From positions 49,561 to 113,560 of the forward strand of contig NZ_JASZYT010000016.1 of NCBI RefSeq assembly GCF_030316765.1: a stretch of DNA of 64,000 bases, in the 5' to 3' direction. A program made the translations under genes and the position numbers. Positions within the stretch are counted from its first letter, which is position 1. Every line of letters starts with the position of its first letter. The stretch comes from Variovorax saccharolyticus. Lineage in GTDB: Bacteria > Pseudomonadota > Gammaproteobacteria > Burkholderiales > Burkholderiaceae_C. Below are positions 51,758 through 61,126 of the stretch, in pieces. The notes beneath the pieces were generated by a model. It was not told the origin of the DNA. It did no database searches and saw only the letters and a program-made list of their open reading frames with translations.

Positions 51758-54700
51758 CTTCGAGCGTCGCGCTGGCAGACGTGGCCTGTAGCGGGCGCGC
51801 GTGCCTGGCCGTCGCCAACCTGCTCGCGACGACGACGTAGAACATCGGGATCATGAAGATGGCGAGGAAGGTGGCAGTGACCACCCCTCCGATCACGCCG
51901 ACGCCGATCGCGTTCTGGCTGGCCGAACCCGCGCCGTTGGCGAGCGCCAGCGGCAGCACGCCCAGCCCGAAGGCCAGGGAGGTCATGACGATCGGCCGCA
52001 GCCGCATGTGCGCTGCCTGGATGGCCGCGTCGCGGGCACTCTTTCCATGGGCCTGCAGGTCGCGGGCGAACTCCACGATCAGGATGGCATTCTTGGCCGA
52101 CAGCCCGATCGTCGTGAGCAGACCCACCTGGAAGTAGACATCGTTGGAGAGGCCGGCCAGCGATGTCGCGGCCAACGCCCCTACCACGCCGAGCGGGATG
52201 ACCAGCATGACCGAGACCGGTATCGACCAGCTCTCGTACAGCGCGGCCAGGCAGAGGAACACCACCAGGATCGACAGCGCATAGAAGTACGGCGCCTGCG
52301 AGCCGGACTGCTGCTGCTGCAGCGACACGCCGGTCCACTCGAAGCCGATGCCCTGCGGCATCTGCTTCATCAGTCTCTCCATCGCGGCGATGGCCTGGCC
52401 GGTGCTCCGGCCCGGCGCGGCCTGACCCTGGATCTCGATCGCAGACACGCCGTTGTAGCGCTGCAGTTGCGCCGGGCCAAAGGTCCATGAACCTCGGGCA
52501 AACGACGAGAATGGTGCCATGCCGCCCTGGCCATTGCGCACGTAGAGACGGTCCAGGTCCTCGGGGTTCATGCGAAAGGGTGCGTCCGCCTGCACATAGA
52601 CCTTCTTGATGCGGCCGTCGGTATCAAGGAAGTTGTTGACGTACCGCGATCCCCAGGCGATCGAGAAGGCCTGGTCGGAGTCCGCGATGGAGACGCCAAG
52701 GGCGCTGGCCTTCTCGCGATCCGCGTCGATCCGGAAGGTCGGGTTGTCCGCCAGTCCGTTGCGGCGCACCAGGGCGAGATCGGGCTCGTGCCTGGCCAGC
52801 TCCAGCAACCGGTCGAGCGCCTGAGTCAGCCGCTCATGGCCGACGCCGCCGCGATCCTGCAACTGGAAGTCGAAGCCGGCGGCTGTGCCCAGTCCCTGTA
52901 TCGCAGGCGGGTTGATGGGGATGATCACCGCGTCCTTGTATGACGCGAAGCGTTGGCCCAGTCGCCCGATCAACGCATTGGCGCTCAATGCACGACGCGT
53001 CCTCTGGCTCCAGTCCTTCAACTGAACGTACACCAGCCCCTGGTTCTGGCCACGGCCGGCGAAATTGAAGCCGTTGACCAGGAAGTTGCTCTCGACGGTA
53101 TCGCCCTCGTTCGTCGCCAGATAGTCTGCAATGGCATCGAGCGCAACGCCTGTGCGTTCCATCGTCGCGCCTGGCGGCGTCTGCACCTGGATGAACAGGA
53201 AGCCTTGGTCCTCGGTCGGCAGGAAGGAGGTCGGCAGATGGCTGAACAGCCACACGACGGCAGCGAGCATCACGGCATAGACCGCGAACCAGCGCCCGGA
53301 GCGGCCGATCACATGGCACACGCCGTGGACGTAGTGTATTCGCGCCCGCTCGAAGTTTCGTTCGAACCAACCGACGAATCCCGTCGTCTGTGCGCCCGCA
53401 TCCCTGGAAGGCTTCAGGATCAATGCGCACAATGCCGGCGTGAGCGTGAGTGCAACAAACACCGAAAGCAGCATCGCCGAGACGATCGTGAGCGAGAACT
53501 GGCGATAGATGGCACCGACGGTGCCGCTCGAGAAAGCGACCGGCACGAACACCGCGCAGAGCACCATCGCCACGCCGACGAGCGCGCCGGAGATTTGCCC
53601 CATCGCTTTGCGGGTCGCTTCGACCGCGGGGAGGCCCTCCTCTTCCATGACACGCTGCACGTTCTCCACCACGACGATCGCATCGTCCACCAGCAGGCCG
53701 ATTGCCAGTACCAACCCGAACATGGACAGCGCATTGATCGTGAAGCCCAGCACCCCCATGACGCCGAAGGTCCCGAGCAGCACCACCGGCACCGCGATAG
53801 CGGGAATGACGGTTGCGCGAATGTTGTGCAGAAAGAGCAGCATGACCAGGATGACCAGCCCTATGCCCTCGAACAAGGTCTTCACTACTTCCTTGATCGA
53901 CTCCCTGATGAAGGGCGTCGAGTCGTTCGGATACACGACTTTGAGGCCGGGCGGGAAGTACTGCGAGAGTTCTTCGATGCGCGCGCGCACGGCCTTGGCG
54001 GTCTGCAATGCGTTCGCGCCCGTGGCGAGTTGCACTGCGATGCCTGCGGCTGGCCTTCCGTTGTACCGGGTATCGACCGCGAAGCTCTCGGCACCGAGTT
54101 CGATGCGCGAGACATCACGCAGGCGCACTTGTGAACCGTCAGCCAGCTCCTTCAGCAGGATCGCTCCGAATTCTTCCGGCGTGCGCAGCAGCGTCGCGGC
54201 GGTGATTGTCGCGGTGAGCTGCTGGTGGCCTACGGCCGGCGCACCACCCAGCTGGCCGCCGGAGATTTGCACGTTTTGATCTGCCACCGCCTCGGTGACG
54301 TTGACCGGTGTGAGCGCATAGCTGTAGAGCTTCTGCGGATCGAGCCAGATTCGGATCGCGTACTGTGTGCCGAAGACGTTCAGGTTCCCCACGCCGTTGA
54401 TCCGGCTCACAGGGTCCTGGATATGCGACACGACGTAGTTGGCGATGTCGAACTTGTTCATGCTGCCGTCCGTCGATACGAAGGCGGGCACCAGCAACGA
54501 AGCACCGCTGGACTTCGTGACGCGGACCCCGGTCTGCTGCACCTGCAAGGGCAGCAGCGGCGTGGCGAGCTGCAGCTTATTCTGCACCTGCACTTGGGCA
54601 ATGTCCGGGTTGGCTCCCGGCGCGAAGGTCAATGTCGTGGTCGACTGGCCGGTATCGTCGCCGACCGAGGCGATGTACAGCAGATGGTCGATGCCGTTCA

Positions 54701-54905
54701 TCGATTGCTCGATCACCTGCACCACCGTGTCCTGCACGGTGGTCGCAGAGGCGCCGGGATAGGTGGTTGAGACCTGCACCGAGGGTGGCGCGATCTGCGG
54801 ATATTGCTCAACCGGCAGAGTGAAGATCGACAGGGCACCTGCGAGCATGACGAGGATCGCAAGGACAATCGCGAAGATGGGCCGGTCGATGAAGAATCTG
54901 GCCAT
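51750..54905 (-). CDS. RND (HAE1) multidrug efflux pump subunit
   Basis: A 1051-residue inner-membrane pump like AcrB/MexB, of the normal length. It opens MARFFIDRPIFAIVLAIL. Span 4 has the proton-relay Asp pair in AIGLLVDDAIVVVENVQR, and the conserved Lys is in GLSAKNAILIVEFARDL. The two periplasmic porter loops have FAPGANPDIAQVQVQNKLQ and FLPTEDQGFLFIQVQTPPGAT. It exports drugs, dyes or solvents with proton uptake. Six bases follow the adaptor stop; it overlaps the channel gene by 8 bases. Confidence 0.97.
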   Translation of the reverse strand: MARFFIDRPIFAIVLAILVMLAGALSIFTLPVEQYPQIAPPSVQVSTTYPGASATTVQDTVVQVIEQSMNGIDHLLYIASVGDDTGQSTTTLTFAPGANPDIAQVQVQNKLQLATPLLPLQVQQTGVRVTKSSGASLLVPAFVSTDGSMNKFDIANYVVSHIQDPVSRINGVGNLNVFGTQYAIRIWLDPQKLYSYALTPVNVTEAVADQNVQISGGQLGGAPAVGHQQLTATITAATLLRTPEEFGAILLKELADGSQVRLRDVSRIELGAESFAVDTRYNGRPAAGIAVQLATGANALQTAKAVRARIEELSQYFPPGLKVVYPNDSTPFIRESIKEVVKTLFEGIGLVILVMLLFLHNIRATVIPAIAVPVVLLGTFGVMGVLGFTINALSMFGLVLAIGLLVDDAIVVVENVQRVMEEEGLPAVEATRKAMGQISGALVGVAMVLCAVFVPVAFSSGTVGAIYRQFSLTIVSAMLLSVFVALTLTPALCALILKPSRDAGAQTTGFVGWFERNFERARIHYVHGVCHVIGRSGRWFAVYAVMLAAVVWLFSHLPTSFLPTEDQGFLFIQVQTPPGATMERTGVALDAIADYLATNEGDTVESNFLVNGFNFAGRGQNQGLVYVQLKDWSQRTRRALSANALIGRLGQRFASYKDAVIIPINPPAIQGLGTAAGFDFQLQDRGGVGHERLTQALDRLLELARHEPDLALVRRNGLADNPTFRIDADREKASALGVSIADSDQAFSIAWGSRYVNNFLDTDGRIKKVYVQADAPFRMNPEDLDRLYVRNGQGGMAPFSSFARGSWTFGPAQLQRYNGVSAIEIQGQAAPGRSTGQAIAAMERLMKQMPQGIGFEWTGVSLQQQQSGSQAPYFYALSILVVFLCLAALYESWSIPVSVMLVIPLGVVGALAATSLAGLSNDVYFQVGLLTTIGLSAKNAILIVEFARDLQAHGKSARDAAIQAAHMRLRPIVMTSLAFGLGVLPLALANGAGSASQNAIGVGVIGGVVTATFLAIFMIPMFYVVVASRLATARHARPLQATSASATLEGG

Positions 54906-54911
54906 CGCGGA

Positions 54912-56129
54912 CTACTTCCGGTACGCCTTGTATTCGACGACCGGGCGATCCGGCAGGCCGCTCGAACCTGCGACGGGGGCTGCGACCACTGGCGATCCGA
55001 TCGGGCGCACAGCCATCCCTTCCGTCACCTTCTGGAGGCCGGCCACAATGACTTTCTCGCCTTCCGCCAGGCCGCCATCGACCACCCAGTGGTCGCCGAC
55101 GACGCGGGTCGCCTGGACCATACGCGTTGCCACCTTGTTGTCTGCCCCGACGACGAACACCGTGGCTTGGCCTTTTGGATCGTGAGTGACGCCGACCTGT
55201 GGCACCAGCATGGCGTTCTCATCCACACCTTGGTCGATGCTCGCGCGAACGAACATGCCCGGCAGCAACAGGTGATCCGGATTCGGGAAGACCGCGCGGA
55301 TGGTCACCGAGCCGGTGCCAGCATCGACCGTGACATCCGTGAACTCCAGCGTGCCGGACAGCGGGTACATCGTGCCGTCTTCCAGCGTGAGTTGCACGTT
55401 CGCGGCGTCCGCGCCGCTCTGCTTCAGCTTTCCGGAAGCGATGTCGCGGCGCCATTGAAGGCCGGCCAGGCTGGACCGATTCAGGTCGACATAGATCGGA
55501 TCGAATTGCTGCACCGTCACCAGCAGCGTCGCTACGCCGCCCTGCACATAGGCGCCCTGGGTAACCTGAGAAATACCCACCCGGCCGCTGATCGGCGAGA
55601 CGACGTCGGTGTAGGCAAGGTTGATCCGTGCTGACGCGACGGCTGCCTTGGCCGAGGTGACCGAGGCCTGCGCCTGGCCCTGTGCGGCGATCGCGTTGTC
55701 CAGTTCCTGTTTGCTCACTGCGTTGGCGCCGATGAGTTGCTTGTCACGCTGCGCCAACGCATTGGCGGCAACCACATTCGCCTGTGCGTTCTGCAGCGTC
55801 GCCAGAGCGCTGTCCAGCGCAGCGCGATACGGAGCAGGATCGATCCGGTACAGCAGCTGATTGGCCTTGACGTCCGAGCCCTCCTCGAACTCGCGCTTCA
55901 GGACGATCCCGTCGACCCGCGCTCGTACCTGCGCCACGAGATACGCCGATGTGCGTCCGGGAAGCTCGGTGCGGAGCGGCACCGGTTGCCGATGCACGAC
56001 GGCCACTTCGACCTCCGGCACCTGTGCGACCGGCGAAGTCGGCTTCGAGTCTCCGCAGCCCGCAAAGAGCAGCAAGACGCCAAGCGCGACGCCGTTGCCG
56101 TGCTGCAGGAGTGCTTCATGCAAGAGCAT
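54912..56129 (-). CDS. RND efflux periplasmic adaptor lipoprotein
   Basis: A 405-residue AcrA/MexA-type membrane-fusion protein. The N terminus has a lipobox-like LLFAGCGDS. Lipoyl and coiled-coil parts follow: TSAYLVAQVRARVDGIVLKREFEEGSDVKANQLLYRIDPAPYRAALDSA, then AYTDVVSPISGRVGISQVTQGAYVQGG and the beta-barrel LEFTDVTVDAGTGSVTIRAVFPNPDHLLLPGMFVRA. The start MLLHEALLQHG at 56129 is chosen for the signal. First gene of the operon; it links pump and channel. Confidence 0.95.
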   Translation of the reverse strand: MLLHEALLQHGNGVALGVLLLFAGCGDSKPTSPVAQVPEVEVAVVHRQPVPLRTELPGRTSAYLVAQVRARVDGIVLKREFEEGSDVKANQLLYRIDPAPYRAALDSALATLQNAQANVVAANALAQRDKQLIGANAVSKQELDNAIAAQGQAQASVTSAKAAVASARINLAYTDVVSPISGRVGISQVTQGAYVQGGVATLLVTVQQFDPIYVDLNRSSLAGLQWRRDIASGKLKQSGADAANVQLTLEDGTMYPLSGTLEFTDVTVDAGTGSVTIRAVFPNPDHLLLPGMFVRASIDQGVDENAMLVPQVGVTHDPKGQATVFVVGADNKVATRMVQATRVVGDHWVVDGGLAEGEKVIVAGLQKVTEGMAVRPIGSPVVAAPVAGSSGLPDRPVVEYKAYRK

Positions 56130-56787
56130 GGGGCCGAATCCAGTCAATTGAATTAACGTTGTGCGAGGCCAGTCTCTGGAAAGGCTGGACGACGTTCTGC
56201 AGCGTACGAGCGCACTGCTTCTCTCGCATCGGGCCGGCGGCGGTGAAGTCCGTGCTACCAAAGTGACAGTCGGATGCCCGCCCCAGGCACAGGCAGGCAA
56301 GGGGCCGAGGCGGACGGAACTATCCCCGCGGTCGTTCGGCCGACCTCACGACATCAACAGGAGGAGTGTTCGCACCCATGGCACATCTGCGTCGTTGTCC
56401 TTCGAGTCGGAGTGCCGCCCCCGGCAGCAGGATCTGTTGACGGAGCTGTTCCGGGCACGCCATGCGGCGAATGGGGCGCACATGGATCTGAGCGTCGAAG
56501 CCCCGCCAGCCGCCGCTGGACATGATGGGCGAGACAGCCGGCCTCGCCGAGAACGTGGTAACCGATATCAGCACGCGTGCGGCGCGTCCGCCGTTGGGTT
56601 GGATCGCCACGGCGTGAGCAGCCGTTGCATGTGTGAGCCGGCGATGACACCGCGAGGTGGCGACAGGCGCGTCCCTGGCCACACGCAACGCCGGCCTCCA
56701 GTTGCTCTGGGGAAGAATGGCCCGCCCCTGCGGGCTGCCGCGGGTCTGCGCAGAAGCGTTCGAGCGCCCGCAGGGCTCGGGGTGCGC
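56130..56787. other. Long gap upstream of the RND operon
   Basis: About 660 bases between the RND operon and the FixJ-type regulator, both on the minus strand. It contains a TACCAAAGTG copy at 56256-56275. A plus-strand frame (56161-56817) is Arg/Pro-rich and unconvincing. Likely the operon's control region. Confidence 0.4.
56256..56275 (+). promoter_or_regulatory. TACCAAAGT motif upstream of the RND operon
   Basis: The site TACCAAAGTGACAGTCGGAT shares its first 10 bases and the following CA with the site at 35573. It lies about 130 bases before the adaptor start. Confidence 0.35.
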
Positions 56788-57459
56788 CTACTGGAGTTGA
56801 AGCGGGGGCGTTGCTGAGGAGAGATCGGCTCCCATGCCGATCAGCTGCGCGAACGAGCGGGCGCGCATCTTCCGCATCACGCTGCCGCGGTGGGCTTTGA
56901 CCGTGATCTCGGAAATGTAGAGGTCGGCGCCCACCTCCTTGTTCAGTCGTCCGGTGACGATGAGGCGCATCACTTCGCGCTCGCGCGAGCTCAGGGTCAG
57001 CCAGCGGCGCTCCAGCTCGCGGATGCGCACGACCTCGTCGAGTTCGTCACAGGCCTGTTTGATCGCGAGCTTGATCGACCGTAGCAGCGCCGCTTCGGCC
57101 ACCGGCTTTTCGAGGAACTCGAACGCACCGGCCTTCATCGCCTTCACGGTCGTCCGGATGTCGGCCAGACGGCTGGTGACGATGACCGGCATCTCGCGAC
57201 GATCGGCCACCAGGCGTTGCAACTCAAGGCCGCTCATGCACGGCAGGTGCTGCTCGACCACCAGGCAGCTCGCCGCAACGACGCGCGGCCGGTCCAGGAA
57301 TTCTTCGGCGCTCGCGGCCACGGCTGAATGCCAGCCGGCGCTCTCTACCAATCCCGTCAATCGCTCGCGGATCGATGCGTCGGGCTCCACAATGAAGACC
57401 GTAGGAACCGTCAGCGTCTCCGAGGCTGGACGCCTGGAGCAGGGATTTGTGTGTTCCAT
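56788..57459 (-). CDS. FixJ-type response regulator with Glu at the phosphorylation site
   Basis: A 223-residue protein with a receiver domain (about 20-135) and LuxR-type HTH (about 150-210: LTLSSREREVMRLIVTGRLNKEVGADLYISEITVKAHRGSVMRKM). The phosphoacceptor Asp of the FixJ family (LxLDVRLPGMSG) is Glu69 here (CLVVEQHLPCMSG), and the acidic pair is E25-P26. The conserved Thr and Lys (VIVTSRL, FLEKPV) remain. Such a change can mimic phosphorylation, so activity may be constitutive or set in another way. Start at 57459 follows AAGGAGTAAAG. It lies upstream of the RND operon on the same strand. Confidence 0.9.
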   Translation of the reverse strand: MEHTNPCSRRPASETLTVPTVFIVEPDASIRERLTGLVESAGWHSAVAASAEEFLDRPRVVAASCLVVEQHLPCMSGLELQRLVADRREMPVIVTSRLADIRTTVKAMKAGAFEFLEKPVAEAALLRSIKLAIKQACDELDEVVRIRELERRWLTLSSREREVMRLIVTGRLNKEVGADLYISEITVKAHRGSVMRKMRARSFAQLIGMGADLSSATPPLQLQ

Positions 57460-57577
57460 CTTTACTCCTTCACGATGAGGCTGCGACACCACATCTTTCG
57501 TGCGGGGGAGCCAAAGGTCACGCCCCGAAGTGGGGGTTCCGCGCTGCCCAGATAGGGCGGGCGCGTCCGTGCGGTGA

Positions 57578-57943
57578 TCAGGGCGGGGGAACGACAACCA
57601 CGCGTCTGCCGAAGCGATAAGAGTCCAACGAGTAGGCCCCGGGCCCCAGAAGGCACAGCGCCAGCGCATCCAGCATCACGAGGCTCAGCAGCGCGAGGCT
57701 CGGGGTACCCAGTAGCGTCCAGGTCCAGACGTGCGACGCGAGTGCAAGGAGCGAGGCGATAGGCGTGAGCCATCCCAAGCTGAGCGAAATGGCCAGGATG
57801 AGTCCGGCGCCCTGGAGCCACACCGAGAGCGCGTCTTTGAACGCGTAGTTCTCGGCGAACAGCGCGAGCACGACCGACGCCCGCAGCGCAACGAGCGCGA
57901 GCCCCGGCAGCCCGTCGGGAAACATGGTGAAAAGCCTCTGCAC
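57578..57943 (-). CDS. DoxX-like membrane protein
   Basis: A 121-residue protein with four hydrophobic spans and the DoxX-like ending LCLLGPGAYSLDSYRFGRR. N terminus MQRLFTMFPDGLPGLALVALRASVVLALFAEN. Members are often linked to quinone or thiol redox chemistry in the membrane. It is divergent from the propeller kinase 2 and lies about 120 bases before the FixJ-type regulator on the same strand. Confidence 0.8.
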   Translation of the reverse strand: MQRLFTMFPDGLPGLALVALRASVVLALFAENYAFKDALSVWLQGAGLILAISLSLGWLTPIASLLALASHVWTWTLLGTPSLALLSLVMLDALALCLLGPGAYSLDSYRFGRRVVVVPPP

Positions 57944-58036
57944 ACGAGAGAGGATGCGCCAGATGATGGAGCTGGGGCACTCAATATCCGGGTAGGGTAA
58001 AGCGCCACTTTCGAGGGAGACGGGTCTACCCGTCCC

Positions 58037-61000
58037 GTGTTAAAAATGCGCCCCGGAGCGCGCGGCTTGAAGCATTTTTTCTTAGTTTTAATCGTGTGGA
58101 TCCAGTTCGGCTCTGCGTGCGCGCAGGGGCTGGACGCGCCGCTGCCACTGCTCAATCACCGGGCGTACACGCCACTAGACGGCTCACCGAGCACCGTGAG
58201 CGCGATCGCGCAGGCGCCCGACGGCACCTTGTGGATCGGCGGCGTCGGCGGGCTGAGCCGCTTTGATGGCCTGCGCTTCGTCAGCTATCCCTCGGCATCG
58301 GAAGATCCACTGCCGTCGAACGAGGTGTCGAGCGTCGCCGCGATGCCGGACGGCGGGATCTGGGTCGGTTTTGTCCGCGGTGGCGCGAGCTACATCAGGA
58401 ACGGACGCGTGACGTACTACGGCGACCGCCACGGTTTTCCACTTGCGACGGTGGTGAAGTTCGCACTGGATTCAAACGGGGTGCTGTGGGCCGCATCGAC
58501 CACCGGGCTGGCGCGGCTCAAGGGCGAGCGCTGGGAGGCCGACGTCGACACGGTGCGGTTTGACAACTCGGTGCGGGGCTTTCTCATCGATCGGGAGGGC
58601 GTCCAATGGGTGGCCACCTCCGAGGCGCTCTTCGCGCGTCCGCAGGGGGAGCCGCACTTCCGCGAGGTGCTGCGCGCCCCGTTCTTTCTAAGCGCTGCCA
58701 ATGCCTTGGCCGAGGCGCCGAATGGCGAGGTCTGGGCGGCTGCACAATCGCAGCTGTTCAGCGTCCGGGGTGCGCGTGATAACTTCGCCCACCGCGAGGT
58801 GTCTTTGCGGGGATTCAAGGGTCGGCTCCTTCGGCCGATCGCATTCGATCGCCATGGCAATCTGTGGGCGGCGACGGAGGGCGGCTTACGCCGCGTGCCG
58901 GCCCGGGCGCTGGAATCCGGCAAGGTTGAGGAAGAGACTTTCCTCGCCTCGGAAGGCCTGAGCCACAACGAAGTGGTCTCCATCCTGCAGGACCGTGAGG
59001 GCAACGTCTGGATCGGCACCTACAACGGGCTCGACCGCCTCAGCCCAAGCAACGTCGTGCGCTATGCCCAGAACTGTTCACCGACGGCTTTCGCGGCTGG
59101 CGACGCCGGCGCGCTCTGGATCACCTGCCGCAGTGTCGGAGAGACTTCGGAGAGCCGGGACGGGAAGATCCTGAGCCGCCACGACACGCCAATGTTCAGC
59201 GCGGCGCATCGTGCGACCGACGGAACCCTGTGGTTCGGCGCTGGGAAGGTGCTTGCGCATGTCGAGAACGGGCGCTTCGTCATGCAGCCACTGCCTGCGC
59301 AGACGGGCGATCTCCCCGTCCAGGCGCTGATCCGCGACGCCAAGGGCGGCGTGTGGATTTCCGCCTTTCGTGGCCTGTTTCGTCTTCAGGATGGCGTTTG
59401 GAGCAGGAACGGAAGTCTTGATGAACTGCCTGAGCGAGGGCCGCTCGCGATGGAGGTCGGGATCGATGGCGATCTATGGCTCGGCTACCGCAACGGCAGG
59501 CTCGCGCGCGTCCGGGGGCAGGCCGTGCAGATGTTCGATGCCCGTGACGGCCTGGATGTCGGAGGCATCATGACGATCCATTCGCGGGACGGCGAGGTCT
59601 GGATTGGCGGTGAACGCGGTTTCGCGCTCTACCACGGCGTACGCTTCACGACGATCCAGGGCATGTCGGCCGTTCCGTTGCGGGGCATCTCGGGCATCGT
59701 GCGCACGCGCAACGGCGACCTGTGGCTCAACGGCGTGGCGGGCATTTCGCACATCACGCGGGAGAACATCGAGGCCGCTATCCTCGATCCTTTGCATCGC
59801 GCGACGCTGGACACCTTCACCTACCTGGACGGAGTGCCGGGTACCGCGCCGCAGCTGCGGCCCACGCCTTCGGCGATCGAAGCGACCGATGGCCGCATCT
59901 GGTTCGCGACCACCGCGGGGCTGGTCTCGATCGATGCTCGCCGGCCCGTGCGCAACACAATGCCGCCGCCTGTGAAGATCTGGGCGCTGACCAGCGGTGA
60001 CAACCGACACGTTCACACGGGAGAGGCGATCCAGTTGCCCGTGCACACCAACCGCCTGCAGATCGAATACAGCGCGGGCAGTCTCACGGTGCCAGAACGC
60101 GTGCGCTTCCGGCACAAGCTCGAAGGCCTGGATCGCGACTGGCAGGATGGGGAGGGGCGGCGCGAAGCTGTGTACGCGAACCTGGGTCCGGGCGAGTACA
60201 GATTCCGCGTGATCGCGGCCAACAACGACGGGGTCTGGAACGAGACCGGCGCATCGATGGCGTTCTCGATCGCGCCGGCCTTCTACCAGACGCGCTGGTT
60301 CAGCGCGCTGTGCGCTTTCGGCGTCCTGCTCCTTCTGTTCGGGCTCTACAAGTTCCGCCTGCGCCAGGTCTCGGCCCAGATCCGCAGCCGCCTCGAAGCC
60401 CGCCTGGCCGAGCGCGAGCGCATCGCGCGCGAGCTGCACGACACCTTGCTGCAAGGCATGCAGGGCCTGATCCTGCGCTTCCAGGCCGCCACCGACCGCA
60501 TCCCGCCCGACGAGCCCGCCCGCGTCCTCATGGAGAAATCTCTCGACCGCGCCGACAGCCTGCTCGCCGAAAGCCGCGACAAGGTCAAGGACCTGCGCCC
60601 CTCGGCCAGCGATGTGAGGACGCTCGAAGAGGCCCTCGCGATCGAAGGCACGCATCTGGCCGAACTGCACCCCGCCACGTTTCGCCTCAGCGTCCAGGGC
60701 GCGGTGCGGCCGCTGCACCCGATCGTGCAGGAGGAAGGCCTGCTGCTGGCCCGCGAGGCCCTCGGCAACGCGTTCCAGCACGCCCACGCCCTCCACATCG
60801 AGATCGAAGTGACCTACGGCGACGAATCACTTCAGCTCCGCGTGCGCGACGATGGCCAGGGCATCGGCTCCGACATGCTCGCGGCGGGGCGGCCCGGCCA
60901 CTTCGGAATGATCGGCATGCGCGAGCGCGCCCACAAGCTCGGGGCGCAACTGCAGCTCTGGAGCAAGCCGGGGGTCGGCACCGAGGCCGAACTGCGCGTG

Positions 61001-61126
61001 CCCGCGAGCGTCGCCTACCCGCGGGTGGAACAGAATCCGACCGGACTCAAGCGCTGGGCGGTCGCATTGCGCGCCATTTTCAGACCGCAACAGCGCGGCA
61101 TCAAACAAGCAGGAACGCCTCCATGA
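58037..61126 (+). CDS. Two-component sensor histidine kinase with beta-propeller sensor (2)
   Basis: A 1029-residue kinase of the same plan as 35783-38914. Signal peptide FFLVLIVWIQFGSACAQ, then reg_prop repeats (TLWIGGVGGLSRFDG, NVWIGTYNGLDRLSPSN and others), Y_Y_Y (IEYSAGSLTVPERVRFRHKLEG), one span (about 755-775), HisKA_3 with His at about 801 in RELHDTLLQGMQGL, and HATPase_c with DDGQGIG and GHFGMIGMRERAHKLGA. The transmitter halves of the two propeller kinases are nearly alike; the sensor parts differ more. It overlaps its response regulator by 4 bases (ATGA). Start 58037 or 58046. Confidence 0.95.
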   Translation: MLKMRPGARGLKHFFLVLIVWIQFGSACAQGLDAPLPLLNHRAYTPLDGSPSTVSAIAQAPDGTLWIGGVGGLSRFDGLRFVSYPSASEDPLPSNEVSSVAAMPDGGIWVGFVRGGASYIRNGRVTYYGDRHGFPLATVVKFALDSNGVLWAASTTGLARLKGERWEADVDTVRFDNSVRGFLIDREGVQWVATSEALFARPQGEPHFREVLRAPFFLSAANALAEAPNGEVWAAAQSQLFSVRGARDNFAHREVSLRGFKGRLLRPIAFDRHGNLWAATEGGLRRVPARALESGKVEEETFLASEGLSHNEVVSILQDREGNVWIGTYNGLDRLSPSNVVRYAQNCSPTAFAAGDAGALWITCRSVGETSESRDGKILSRHDTPMFSAAHRATDGTLWFGAGKVLAHVENGRFVMQPLPAQTGDLPVQALIRDAKGGVWISAFRGLFRLQDGVWSRNGSLDELPERGPLAMEVGIDGDLWLGYRNGRLARVRGQAVQMFDARDGLDVGGIMTIHSRDGEVWIGGERGFALYHGVRFTTIQGMSAVPLRGISGIVRTRNGDLWLNGVAGISHITRENIEAAILDPLHRATLDTFTYLDGVPGTAPQLRPTPSAIEATDGRIWFATTAGLVSIDARRPVRNTMPPPVKIWALTSGDNRHVHTGEAIQLPVHTNRLQIEYSAGSLTVPERVRFRHKLEGLDRDWQDGEGRREAVYANLGPGEYRFRVIAANNDGVWNETGASMAFSIAPAFYQTRWFSALCAFGVLLLLFGLYKFRLRQVSAQIRSRLEARLAERERIARELHDTLLQGMQGLILRFQAATDRIPPDEPARVLMEKSLDRADSLLAESRDKVKDLRPSASDVRTLEEALAIEGTHLAELHPATFRLSVQGAVRPLHPIVQEEGLLLAREALGNAFQHAHALHIEIEVTYGDESLQLRVRDDGQGIGSDMLAAGRPGHFGMIGMRERAHKLGAQLQLWSKPGVGTEAELRVPASVAYPRVEQNPTGLKRWAVALRAIFRPQQRGIKQAGTPP

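Noticed and set aside
52953..54134. Plus-strand frame of 393 codons under the RND pump
   Set aside because: The pump gene is certain; the antisense product is His/Arg-rich and shows no family.
56161..56817. Plus-strand frame of 218 codons upstream of the RND operon
   Set aside because: No ribosome-binding site, no motif, Arg/Pro/Gly-rich; it also runs into the regulator gene on the other strand.
60310..61122. Extension of the response-regulator frame back through the kinase gene
   Set aside because: The extension is a Pro/Arg-rich shadow of the kinase transmitter; the true regulator starts at 61123 with a normal receiver domain.
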